From Romboutsia_C sp015668195 (GTDB lineage Bacteria > Bacillota > Clostridia > Peptostreptococcales > Peptostreptococcaceae), in the NCBI RefSeq assembly GCF_015668195.1, contig NZ_JADPFC010000001.1:372001-436000 (forward strand): a stretch of DNA of 64,000 nucleotides, read 5' to 3'. The stretch's first letter is position 1. Every line of letters starts with the position of its first letter. The position numbers and the translations under genes were made by a program. Below the pieces are notes generated by a model. The model saw only the letters and a list, made by a program, of their open reading frames with translations, was not told where the DNA came from and searched no databases. This document shows positions 25,275 to 33,568 of the stretch, in pieces.

Positions 25275-26438
25275 ATGAAAGTTGAATGGAATAACAAATA
25301 TACTACCATATCGGTGTATGCGATTATAGTTATATGCTGTAGTTTATTATTTTTTAATATATTAGACAAACTACCAGCATTTACTGAAAACTTAAGTTGG
25401 GTTATGTCAACATTACAGCCTTTTGTCATAGGATTTGTAATAGCATATTTACTTAACTTTATATTAGTATTTTTTGAAGAAAAGGTATTAGTATTTGATT
25501 CAATTAAAAATATGAAACAAAAAGGTAAAAGAGCTATAAGTTTATTATTAACTTATACAACAGCTTTTATAATACTTTATTTATTTATACAATTTGTGTT
25601 ACCACAGTTAGTAGATAGTGTGGTAGGGCTTGTTAATGACATACCAACATATGTAAATAATGTAACTGTATTCATAGAAAGTCTAACTAAAAATATAGAT
25701 TTAAACAATGAATATATGACAGTAGCAGTAGGTAAGTGGAACGAATTTATAGACTATACTATAAAAATAATATCTAATTTAATTCCAGTACTTGGAGGCA
25801 TGTTAAAAACTACTGCATCAGGTGTTTGGAATATAGTATTAGGCTTAATAATATCTATTTATATGTTAATAGATAAGGAAAAGTTCTGCGGACTTAGTAA
25901 AAAAGTAACTTATGCGGTATTTAATAAAGCTAGTGCTGATAAAGTTATTGAATTAACAAACAGAGCAAATGATACATTTGGTAAGTTTTTAAGTGGAAAG
26001 ATAATAGATTCAGCTATAATAGGTGTATTAACTTTCATTGTACTTACAGTATTTAAAATGCCATATACATTACTTATATCAGTAATAATAGGTATAACTA
26101 ATATAATACCATTCTTTGGACCGTTCTTTGGAGCCATACCTTCAGTTATAATAATAATGTTTGTATCTCCAATTAAAGCATTATGGTTTATATTAATAAT
26201 AATAATTATACAACAATTAGATGGGAATGTAATCGGACCTAAGATATTAGGAGATTCAATAGGAATATCAGCATTTTGGATATTATTCTCATTATTAGTA
26301 GCAGGAAAGTTACTAGGATTAGTTGGAATGATAATAGGTGTTCCTTTATTTGCTTGGCTATACTCTATATTAAAAGAGATAGTAGAATATAGATTAAAGG
26401 AAAAAGGTCTACCAGAAGATACAGAAAAATATATTTAA
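25275..26438 (+). CDS. AI-2E family transporter (PerM/YdbI-like permease)
   Basis: The 387 aa protein has about eight membrane helices. An N-terminal pair is followed by the family's long central extracytoplasmic/amphipathic region and a conserved C-terminal block: GITNIIPFFGPFFGAIPS, QLDGNVIGPKILGDSIGISAFW and GMIIGVPLFAWLYS. The family name comes from one AI-2 exporter; most members are exporters of unknown or ion-coupled substrates, so quorum sensing should not be assumed. The start follows TAGGAGGAATC with a spacing of about 11. Confidence 0.9.
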   Translation: MKVEWNNKYTTISVYAIIVICCSLLFFNILDKLPAFTENLSWVMSTLQPFVIGFVIAYLLNFILVFFEEKVLVFDSIKNMKQKGKRAISLLLTYTTAFIILYLFIQFVLPQLVDSVVGLVNDIPTYVNNVTVFIESLTKNIDLNNEYMTVAVGKWNEFIDYTIKIISNLIPVLGGMLKTTASGVWNIVLGLIISIYMLIDKEKFCGLSKKVTYAVFNKASADKVIELTNRANDTFGKFLSGKIIDSAIIGVLTFIVLTVFKMPYTLLISVIIGITNIIPFFGPFFGAIPSVIIIMFVSPIKALWFILIIIIIQQLDGNVIGPKILGDSIGISAFWILFSLLVAGKLLGLVGMIIGVPLFAWLYSILKEIVEYRLKEKGLPEDTEKYI

Positions 26439-26442
26439 TGCA

Positions 26443-26492
26443 AAGAGGCTGTTGTAGAATGATTAGATCTAATCATTTTGCAACAGCCTCTT
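26443..26492 (+). terminator. Long terminator after the AI-2E family gene
   Basis: AAGAGGCTGTTG pairs with CAACAGCCTCTT, and an inner AATGATTAGATCTAATCATT palindrome extends it to a nearly perfect 25-base-pair stem. Confidence 0.85.
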
Positions 26493-26687
26493 AAATGTTA
26501 TAAATTCTGAGAGTAATGTAATAACATTTATATTATTGACAAAAATAATATAAATATACATAAAAAACTAATTTGCTTGATTGAGTCAATTATACATTGT
26601 ATAATAAAGGAAAAGCTTATCTTATATAAGAGTACCTAGCTATAACTTATTAATCATAATAATCACATCATTAGGAGGAAATGTCTT

Positions 26688-27092
26688 ATGAGTAGGGAGT
26701 TAGAATTAGAGGACAACGAAATAGTAAGAGCTAGTATGAAGTGTTATAGGGAAGTAAGCAATACTGAATTAGTGTTAAATTTTTTAACTAATATGTTTGT
26801 AGCTAATCAATCACTAGTTGCAGCAGGAGAAATAGTTAGTGAATATATAGTAACACTGACGGATAAAAATCTATATTTAGAAGGAATATATCATGTACCA
26901 TTAGGGGGATTACCCGAGGTAAGTAATTTGTCAAAGATACCCTTAAAAAATGTTGAAGATTTTATTGTACAAGAAAAAGGAAAAGAAGAGTTAGTTACAA
27001 TACTAGTAAATAAAGGCAAAAATTTAAAATTAATACATAAAAATAATGGTTGGACCAATGATGCTATGAAGATTAAAGAGCTATATTTTTAA
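26688..27092 (+). CDS. Small PH-like domain protein of unknown function
   Basis: The 134 aa protein has no membrane segment or signal. The pattern of short beta strands (ELEDNEIVRAS, YIVTLTDKNLYLEGIYH, KIPLKNVEDFIV, LVTILVNKGKNLKLI) followed by a C-terminal helix resembles bacterial PH-like domains, but this is a fold-level guess. It starts behind TAGGAGGAAATG. It forms a single-gene unit with its own terminator. Confidence 0.72.
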   Translation: MSRELELEDNEIVRASMKCYREVSNTELVLNFLTNMFVANQSLVAAGEIVSEYIVTLTDKNLYLEGIYHVPLGGLPEVSNLSKIPLKNVEDFIVQEKGKEELVTILVNKGKNLKLIHKNNGWTNDAMKIKELYF

Positions 27093-27095
27093 TAT

Positions 27096-27131
27096 AAAAA
27101 AGAGCTATCTAATATTAGATGGCCCTTTTTT
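27096..27131 (+). terminator. Terminator after the PH-like gene
   Basis: AAGAGCTATCTAA pairs with TTAGATGGCCCTT with one mismatch and G-T pairing, and is followed by a T run. Confidence 0.75.
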
Positions 27132-27190
27132 ATGATTTATAATTATGATATAATAAGACAAAATTAAAATATATAAAGAAAGGAAGAGTT

Positions 27191-27427
27191 ATGACAGAAA
27201 TAACTATAAAACTTACAAGAGATAATTTTAATTTTAGATTTAAGCAGTATGAAGGAATGTTTTTTAATGCAAGTATAAATGAAGGTAATGAAGTTGTAAA
27301 ATATAAAATAACTAAAGATAAAGAAGGAAAAGAACTTAAGGAATTTGGAAACACACATATAAAAGAAAAGCATATGTTGTATATACCTCAAATTGAAGCA
27401 TATATAGATTTAAAAACTTTAAGATAG
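27191..27427 (+). CDS. Hypothetical protein, 78 aa
   Basis: A soluble, charged small protein that starts behind AAAGGAAGAGTT. It has alternating beta-like segments (MTEITIKLTRDNFNFRF, EVVKYKITKDKEGKELKEFG) and ends LYIPQIEAYIDLKTLR. I do not recognise the family. A strong terminator follows, so it is probably a true single-gene unit. Confidence 0.65.
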   Translation: MTEITIKLTRDNFNFRFKQYEGMFFNASINEGNEVVKYKITKDKEGKELKEFGNTHIKEKHMLYIPQIEAYIDLKTLR

Positions 27428-27469
27428 AAAATACCTCACTTAATTTACTTTAAGTGGGGTATTTTTTTA
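27428..27469. terminator. Bidirectional terminator after the 78-aa gene
   Basis: AAAATACCTCACTTAA pairs with TTAAGTGGGGTATTTT (one G-T pair) and T runs follow. It also serves the convergent small membrane gene. Confidence 0.85.
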
Positions 27470-27471
27470 TT

Positions 27472-27618
27472 TTAGATAAACATTCTATAAACTAAAAGTA
27501 TTATAAATAGTACAAGTGCTATTTTAAAGACTAATCCACCTAAAAACTTAATTACTTTTATTGTAATACCAATTAACACAATAGCCATAACTATTTTAAA
27601 AATTAAATCTATATTCAT
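27472..27618 (-). CDS. Small membrane protein, 48 aa
   Basis: This frame is preceded by ATAGGAGTGATTTT, a well-spaced ribosome site. It encodes MNIDLIFKIVMAIVLIGI, a short KVIKFLGGLVFK loop and a second hydrophobic helix LVLFIILLVYRMF. That gives two membrane segments or a hairpin, with basic residues between and at the end. It ends at the shared terminator. No function is known to me. Confidence 0.65.
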   Translation of the reverse strand: MNIDLIFKIVMAIVLIGITIKVIKFLGGLVFKIALVLFIILLVYRMFI

Positions 27619-27909
27619 AAAATCACTCCTATTTGCTAATTTATAAATAATTATTAGAAAGCATTATAATACTAATACATAAATGAACAAGCCATTTAAA
27701 CTCATAATAAATACTATTTATACATAAATTATATAAGATATTAATATGCATGGCTATACACTACATAAAAATTAATTAAATATATCTACTATTACAATAT
27801 TATTACAGAAAGACAAAAAATTAGCTAAAAATTGTAGGTTTGTTATATAATATATAATTATTAAAACATATTACTAAAATAAAAGTAAAGTTTAAATAGG
27901 GAGTTAAAT

Positions 27910-29769
27910 ATGAGAAGTACAAAATTTTCAATACAAAATATAAAAAATATTCCAAAAGACCCAGCAATACATCACACTAAAGCAAGTTTGCTTGAGAAAA
28001 TGGGTAAAATAGATAAAGCTATAGAAACATATATAAAATCTGCAGAAGAAGGATATGTAAAGTCTCAATATGCATTAGGTAATATATTTGAATCTAGAGG
28101 TCAATACAATGAAGCAGAAAAGTGGTATTCTATGGCATTTAGGAATGGACAAGAAGAAGCTGCTCTTAACCTAGGCAATATATATTTTATATCTAATGCT
28201 TATGAATATTCACTTTATTGGTATGAAAAATTGGCTACTTTAGGTGATTTACAAGCTCAAAATAATTTAGGAGTTGTTCATTATAAACTTAAAGATTATA
28301 TAAGGAGCGAAAAGTGGTTAAAAGAAGCAACTAAAGGCAATTTTGGTTTAGCTTGCTTTAATCTAGGTATACTTTATGATAAATTAGGAAAAAAAGAAGA
28401 ATCTATTGAATATTATAAGAAGGGTTCAGTATTATTAAATGAAGAATCTAAGTATAATTTAGCTATAATAAACTATATAAATGGTGATGATAAGTCAGCA
28501 ATAAGCTTATATAAATATTTACATAAAGTAGGAAATTTAAAAGGCTGTTTTAATATAGGTCTTATAATGGAGATTAATGAAGAATTTGAAGAGGCTGAAA
28601 GGTACTATATAAAAAGTGCTGACAAAGGTTGTACAAAGTCTCAATATAGATTGGCATATATATATGATAGAGATGAAGATGATAAAAATGCTATAGAGTA
28701 TTATGAAGAAAGTATAAAAAATGGATGTGCTTTAGCAAGTTATAGATTAGGAAACTTATATAACAGAAATAATGATATAGAAAATGCTAAAAAGTATTAT
28801 GAGATAGCAGCAAATTCAGATATAATAGAAGCTAAAAATAATTTAGCCGGTTTATATTTTGAAGAAGAAAATTATGAAAGTGCGAAAAAATATTATGAGG
28901 AATGTATAGAAGAAGGACTAATAGAATCTATTGAGAATCTGGGTGATTTATATCATAAGATAAATGATATAGACAATGCCATATCTTGTTACAGAAAAAT
29001 AGAAAATAGGTTATCATGTCAAGTTAAGCTTGGGAAAATATATGAAGATAAGTGTGATTTTGAAAAAGCTTTAATGTGGTATAAAAGAGCTAGTGAAAAT
29101 CAAGATGTAGAATCTAGCTATAAAGCAGGATGTATATATGAAGCTAATAATGATATAGAAAATGCTAAAAAGTATTTTAATATTGCCGTATCAAAAAATC
29201 ACATAAATTCAAGAATACATTTAGGTAGAATATACTTTGCAGAAGAAAATTATGAAGAAGCAAAGAAAATGTTTGAAACACCAGCAAATGATTCAAATAT
29301 ATATTCACAACACATGCTAGGTCTTATATATGATATTTTCTATAAAGACTATACAAATTCAAAATATTGGTACGAAAAAGCTAGAAATCAAAAGTGCGAA
29401 GAATCTATATATAACCTAGGGCAATTAAGTTTAAAATTAAATGAAGATGAAGAAGCTAAAAAATACTATAAAGAAGGTTTTAATTTAGGAAATAAGAAAT
29501 GTGAATACATGCTAGCTGGTATATATTATAAGAAAAGTTTAGATATGTATAAAAGTTTAGCAGATGAAGAATATGATAATTCTAAGCAAATATTAAAGAC
29601 AATGCCAGAGCTGAGTATAAACTTTGATGAAGTACTTACTCCGCCATTTAAAGAAATTAATTTAAATGAGGAAGAAGAAGAGTATGTACCAATATATATA
29701 TTAGAAAAAGATGAGAATTTAAAATTACAATTTGAAAAGCCCTTAGAAGAAATGATAATAGATAAATAA
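27910..29769 (+). CDS. Sel1/TPR-like repeat protein
   Basis: The 619 aa soluble protein is made almost wholly of about 15 helix-pair repeats of 32-38 residues. They carry a Sel1/TPR signature such as SQYALGNIFESRGQYNEAEK, AQNNLGVVHYKL and ENAKKYYEIAA. There is no signal peptide or catalytic domain. The last 60 residues are acidic and non-repetitive (NEEEEEYVPIY). Such proteins act as scaffolds; no partner is indicated by the neighbours. It starts behind AATAGGGAG and is followed by a strong terminator. Confidence 0.88.
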   Translation: MRSTKFSIQNIKNIPKDPAIHHTKASLLEKMGKIDKAIETYIKSAEEGYVKSQYALGNIFESRGQYNEAEKWYSMAFRNGQEEAALNLGNIYFISNAYEYSLYWYEKLATLGDLQAQNNLGVVHYKLKDYIRSEKWLKEATKGNFGLACFNLGILYDKLGKKEESIEYYKKGSVLLNEESKYNLAIINYINGDDKSAISLYKYLHKVGNLKGCFNIGLIMEINEEFEEAERYYIKSADKGCTKSQYRLAYIYDRDEDDKNAIEYYEESIKNGCALASYRLGNLYNRNNDIENAKKYYEIAANSDIIEAKNNLAGLYFEEENYESAKKYYEECIEEGLIESIENLGDLYHKINDIDNAISCYRKIENRLSCQVKLGKIYEDKCDFEKALMWYKRASENQDVESSYKAGCIYEANNDIENAKKYFNIAVSKNHINSRIHLGRIYFAEENYEEAKKMFETPANDSNIYSQHMLGLIYDIFYKDYTNSKYWYEKARNQKCEESIYNLGQLSLKLNEDEEAKKYYKEGFNLGNKKCEYMLAGIYYKKSLDMYKSLADEEYDNSKQILKTMPELSINFDEVLTPPFKEINLNEEEEEYVPIYILEKDENLKLQFEKPLEEMIIDK

Positions 29770-29775
29770 TAGATA

Positions 29776-29818
29776 AAAAGTACCTCAAAGTAAAATATAT
29801 TACTTTGAGGTATTTTTA
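29776..29818. terminator. Bidirectional terminator, Sel1 protein / exchanger
   Basis: AAAAGTACCTCAAAGTAA pairs with TTACTTTGAGGTATTTTT around AATATA. It lies between convergent genes. Confidence 0.88.
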
Positions 29819-30778
29819 CCTTGAAACTAAATATATCATATATATAAAATATGTAGTTATTAAAAATAAACTTTCATACTTTGTTATTTCTTTATCTTGA
29901 ACAACAAATATATAAGAAAGTATTATAGCTCCTATCATAAATATACTATCCAATATTAGTGCAGGCTCTAGATATAAAGGAGAGATAAATGCTGATGAAC
30001 CTAAAATAAATAAAATATTAAATATATTAGAACCGATTACATTTCCAATCGCAATATCGTTTTCACCTTTAGTGGCTGCAATAACAGATGTAATAAATTC
30101 TGGTAAAGAAGTACCAAGTGCTACAACTGAAATCCCAATTAAGTGATCACTTACACCAAAGGAATAAGCTATATTAGTTGCACAACTTACAACCATTTTC
30201 CCACCAATTATAATAGCTACAAGACCAACTCCTGAAATTAATAAAGACTTAGCTAAAGAGTTATCTATAGATATAGAGGCTATATTTGTATTTGCTTCTA
30301 AGAATTCATAACTTTCTTTTAGTGAAAAGTTTCTACTTCTTAATGCTTCTTTTATCATATCATATAAAAATAGTAAAAATAATAATAAAAGCATCATACC
30401 ATCAATACGACTTATAGTTAAGTCTATTGACAAACCTAAAGCTATCATAGAGGTAATTATAAGTACTGGCATCTCCTTTTTTACTATTGATTTTCTAACC
30501 TGTAAATTTTTAATAAAAGCAGTTGTACCTAAAACCATCAATATATTAAATATATTAGAGCCAATAATATTTCCTAGAGATAAACCGTTTTGATTATTTA
30601 TAGAGGCTATTATACTAACTGAAAATTCAGGCAAAGATGTACCAAAAGCTACAATAGTAAGTCCAATTAAAATTGGAGGAATTTTTAGTATAGTGGCAAT
30701 ATCTGATGAACCGTCAACAAAGTAGATAGCTCCTTTTATAAGTAGTAAAAAACCGAAAATTAGTAATATGTAATTCAT
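29816..30778 (-). CDS. Ca2+/Na+ antiporter, CaCA superfamily (YrbG-like)
   Basis: The 320 aa protein has ten or eleven helices and the two inverted alpha repeats of CaCA exchangers. The first carries GLTIVAFGTSLPEFSVS and GNIIGSNIFNI, and the second GISVVALGTSLPEFITS and GNVIGSNIFNI. The acidic and small polar residues in these repeats bind Ca2+. I start at 30778 behind GGGAGGTAATTGT; an in-frame extension to 30898 has no ribosome site and runs through a leader hairpin. Upstream on the same strand lies corA, with a hairpin between. Confidence 0.92.
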   Translation of the reverse strand: MNYILLIFGFLLLIKGAIYFVDGSSDIATILKIPPILIGLTIVAFGTSLPEFSVSIIASINNQNGLSLGNIIGSNIFNILMVLGTTAFIKNLQVRKSIVKKEMPVLIITSMIALGLSIDLTISRIDGMMLLLLFLLFLYDMIKEALRSRNFSLKESYEFLEANTNIASISIDNSLAKSLLISGVGLVAIIIGGKMVVSCATNIAYSFGVSDHLIGISVVALGTSLPEFITSVIAATKGENDIAIGNVIGSNIFNILFILGSSAFISPLYLEPALILDSIFMIGAIILSYIFVVQDKEITKYESLFLITTYFIYMIYLVSR

Positions 30779-30831
30779 ACAATTACCTCCCAAAAATAAA
30801 TAAGTAAATATAAGTTTATGCAAATTTATAA

Positions 30832-30870
30832 TAAAAAACCTCCAAGGTAGAGCATGTCTGCCTCGAAGGT
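30832..30870 (-). terminator. Hairpin with T run in the leader of the exchanger gene / after corA
   Basis: On the minus strand ACCTTCGAGGCAGA pairs imperfectly with TCTACCTTGGAGGT, followed by TTTTTTATT. It could terminate corA transcription or be an attenuator in the leader of the exchanger gene, whose start is 54 bases further on. Confidence 0.6.
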
Positions 30871-30965
30871 CTTGATTTATAAAAAATTTGTTAATCAAGT
30901 TATTTTACAAGAGTGATATAATCATGTAAATTATATTATAGAATATGGTAAAACTAATGGTTATA

Positions 30966-31901
30966 TTATAATAGCTTATTTCTAGACATAAAGAATGTAA
31001 CAACTAAGCAAATTAAAGCAGTAATAACCATTACAATCCAAAATCCATTAATGTGGTTTGCATAAGGAATACCTCCAACGTTCATCCCAAAGAAACCAGA
31101 TACAATAGTAGGTATAGTGGTTATAAGAGTAACAGATGTTAAAAATTGCATAACATTATTTTGATTATTACTAATAATAGCACTAAAAGCATCCATGATT
31201 CTACTTAATATATCTCCATATATAGTGGCCATCTCTAAAGCCTGTTTATTTTCAACTATAACATCTTCTAGTAAATCTTCATCATCAGAGTATTTTTTTA
31301 TACTAGTAGTACGAACCATTTTATTTAAAACTAGTTCTATAGCTTTTAAAGAAGTAGAAAAATAAACTAATGATTTTTCAAGTTCTAGAAGTTGTATAAG
31401 TTCTTTATTTTTCATAGATTTAGTAACTTCCTTTTCTATAACAGTAGTTATTTTATTTATTTTTCTTAGATAATATAAATAATAACTAGCATTTTTATGA
31501 AGAATTTGAAGTATAAATCTAGTTTTTTTATAAGTGTAAAATTCTTTTATATGACCTACAATAAAGTCATTTATAATTTTAGTTTGAGCAGAACATACAG
31601 TAAGTATTGCATTTTCACAAATTATTATACCAATAGGAATAGTAGTATAATGAGTTGAGTTCACATCACTTTCATCAACTGGGATATCAATAAGTATAAG
31701 TGTATGATTATCTTCAACATCTATTCTAGAGCGTTCCTCTTCATCAAGAGCAGATCTTACACTATCTTCATCTATATTTAATAAATCAACTATTTCACTT
31801 ATTTCATTTTGATTAGGTTCAACAAGATTTATCCAACAGCCACTTTCAAATGAATTTAACTTTTCTAGTTTGTTGTCAATAGTCTTATAGTATCTTATCA
31901 T
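30966..31901 (-). CDS. corA: CorA family divalent-cation (Mg2+) transporter
   Basis: The 311 aa protein has a long acidic cytosolic N-terminal domain (CWINLVEPNQNEI), a helical stalk, and two C-terminal helices. The diagnostic GMN lies in FFGMNVGGIPYA just after the first of these. The closing basic tail (MSRNKLL) matches the family. I start at 31901: AAAGGATGTG precedes this ATG and lies inside the longer frame to 31922. A structured leader lies upstream. Confidence 0.92.
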   Translation of the reverse strand: MIRYYKTIDNKLEKLNSFESGCWINLVEPNQNEISEIVDLLNIDEDSVRSALDEEERSRIDVEDNHTLILIDIPVDESDVNSTHYTTIPIGIIICENAILTVCSAQTKIINDFIVGHIKEFYTYKKTRFILQILHKNASYYLYYLRKINKITTVIEKEVTKSMKNKELIQLLELEKSLVYFSTSLKAIELVLNKMVRTTSIKKYSDDEDLLEDVIVENKQALEMATIYGDILSRIMDAFSAIISNNQNNVMQFLTSVTLITTIPTIVSGFFGMNVGGIPYANHINGFWIVMVITALICLVVTFFMSRNKLL

Positions 31902-32013
31902 GGCAACACATCCTTTATTCAATTTTATATAAATCTTATCACTTAGTATTATTAATTAAATGACTGATTTATATAAGAGGATAGATAAATTAGCCATTTA
32001 AAAGATAATAATA

Positions 32014-32069
32014 AGTGATGCTTTTTAAATCAATATCCCCCAAAGGACTTTGATCCATTTTCCATCACT
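32014..32069 (-). promoter_or_regulatory. Structured leader with short ORF upstream of corA
   Basis: On the minus strand AGTGATG pairs with CATCACT over seven bases. The enclosed segment has two competing hairpins (ATCAA with TTGAT, or CAAAG with CTTTG). The ATG in the left arm is preceded by AGGAG and would start an 11-codon frame (MENGSKSFGGY, 32030-32065). An alternative 22-codon frame starts at 32058. It does not match a known Mg2+ riboswitch that I can recall. The rest of 31902-32274 shows no gene. Confidence 0.35.
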
Positions 32070-32274
32070 CTCCTATTAAAAATAATATTAAAAATTTTAT
32101 ATCCTTTAAATAGGATACATTGTTATTAAATATAAATCAAGTTTTCAGCTAAAAATATATTAAAAAAATAAAGAATATAGCATGATTTATTTGATTAATA
32201 ATAAAAATTGTAATATATAGGAAAAATTATTAAATATAATATAAGTAGATAATATTTTTATAGGGGGAAGTAAC

Positions 32275-33402
32275 ATGATATATAGAGAAATGGGAAATAC
32301 TGGTGAAGAAGTGTCTATATTAGGATTTGGATGTATGAGGTTTCCATTAAAGGATAATAAGATAGATAAGAAAAAATCAAAGGAAATGCTTATATATGCA
32401 ATAGATAATGGTATAAATTATATAGATACAGCATACCCATATCATAATGGAGAAAGTGAAATATTTGTAGGAGAAGTATTAAAAGATGGATATAGAGAAA
32501 AAGTTAAATTAGCTACAAAACTACCTTCATGGTTAGTAAACAAAAGAGAAGATATGTATAAATATATATATGAACAGTTAGAAAAATTACAAACTAATTA
32601 TATAGATTTTTATTTAATACATAATCTAAATAAAAAAGATTATACTAGATTAAAGGAAAATGGGTTATTTGACTTTATAAAAGATATAAAAGAAAGAAGT
32701 ATAGTAAAACATATTGGTTTTTCATTTCATGATACATTAGATGTATTTAAGGAAATTGTAGATGACTATTACTGGGATTTTGCTCAGATACAGTATAATT
32801 ATATAGATGAAGATTATCAAGCAGGTACTGATGGACTTATGTATGCTAGAGAAAAAGGATTAGGTATAGTTATAATGGAACCACTTCGAGGAGGAGCATT
32901 AGTAAATAATTTATCTAATGATATAACAAATATAATTAATAATAGTTCAACTAGCAAAAGTGCTGTAGAATGGGCTTTTAAGTTTTTATATGATAAGAAA
33001 GAGATAGATGTAGTTTTGAGTGGAATGTCAAGTTTAGAACAAGTTGTAGATAATATAAATATAGCTTCTAAGGAAGGTATAAAAGAATCCATGAGTAAAT
33101 ATGAAAAAGAAACCATAAAAGAGCTTAGGGATATGTTTAAATCCAAAATAAGAGTAAATTGTACTGGATGTAAATATTGTATACCATGTCCAAATGAAGT
33201 TAAAATACCAACTTGCTTTGAATTATTAAATAATGCATATATGTTTAATAATATAGAAGAATATAAAAAACAATACAATATGTATTTGGTAGATTCGGGA
33301 AATGATGCAAAAAAATGTGTAGGATGTGGATTATGCGAAGAGAAGTGTCCTCAGCATATAAATATAATAGAAAAGTTAAAAGAAGTTAAAGATACATTTT
33401 AA
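32275..33402 (+). CDS. Aldo/keto reductase with C-terminal 4Fe-4S domain
   Basis: The 375 aa product has an aldo/keto reductase barrel: GFGCMRFPL, NYIDTAYPYHNGESE with the catalytic Asp and Tyr, DFYLIHNL and IGFSFHD. Two Cys clusters follow, CTGCKYCIPCPNEVKIP (about 300) and CVGCGLCEEKCPQHI (about 348), likely binding iron-sulfur. This COG1453-type architecture is common in anaerobes; the substrate is unknown. It is a single-gene unit with GGGGGAAG as ribosome site and a terminator at the end. Confidence 0.92.
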   Translation: MIYREMGNTGEEVSILGFGCMRFPLKDNKIDKKKSKEMLIYAIDNGINYIDTAYPYHNGESEIFVGEVLKDGYREKVKLATKLPSWLVNKREDMYKYIYEQLEKLQTNYIDFYLIHNLNKKDYTRLKENGLFDFIKDIKERSIVKHIGFSFHDTLDVFKEIVDDYYWDFAQIQYNYIDEDYQAGTDGLMYAREKGLGIVIMEPLRGGALVNNLSNDITNIINNSSTSKSAVEWAFKFLYDKKEIDVVLSGMSSLEQVVDNINIASKEGIKESMSKYEKETIKELRDMFKSKIRVNCTGCKYCIPCPNEVKIPTCFELLNNAYMFNNIEEYKKQYNMYLVDSGNDAKKCVGCGLCEEKCPQHINIIEKLKEVKDTF

Positions 33403-33438
33403 TACTAAAAGTATATATTTAATGCTATGTTAATTTTA

Positions 33439-33484
33439 GAAAATAAAAATAGACTAATATATGTTAGTCTATTTTTATTTTCTA
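33439..33484. terminator. Bidirectional terminator, aldo/keto reductase / nitronate monooxygenase-like
   Basis: AAAATAAAAATAGACTAA pairs with TTAGTCTATTTTTATTTT around TATATG. It lies between convergent genes. Confidence 0.85.
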
Positions 33485-33562
33485 AATTTTAGCTTTAGAA
33501 TTAGGAAATAGCCCTAGATTTAGGAGTGTAAGAGCATTTAAATATAATTAAAGCTAAAATTT
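33484..33562 (-). other. Large stem-loop in the 3' region of the nitronate monooxygenase-like gene
   Basis: AAATTTTAGCTTTA (33484-33497) and ATTA (33500-33503) pair with TAAT (33545-33548) and TAAAGCTAAAATTT (33549-33562). This gives an 18-base-pair stem with a two-base bulge and a 41-base loop. On the minus strand it sits between the stop codon and the terminator. Confidence 0.5.
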
Positions 33563-33568
33563 AATTAT

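Noticed and set aside
25275..26438. Autoinducer-2 quorum-sensing exporter
   Set aside because: The family name is broader than the function, and no luxS or lsr gene is nearby.
31902..32274. M-box Mg2+ riboswitch before corA
   Set aside because: The leader is too short and lacks M-box consensus blocks; only a smaller unclassified structure is seen.
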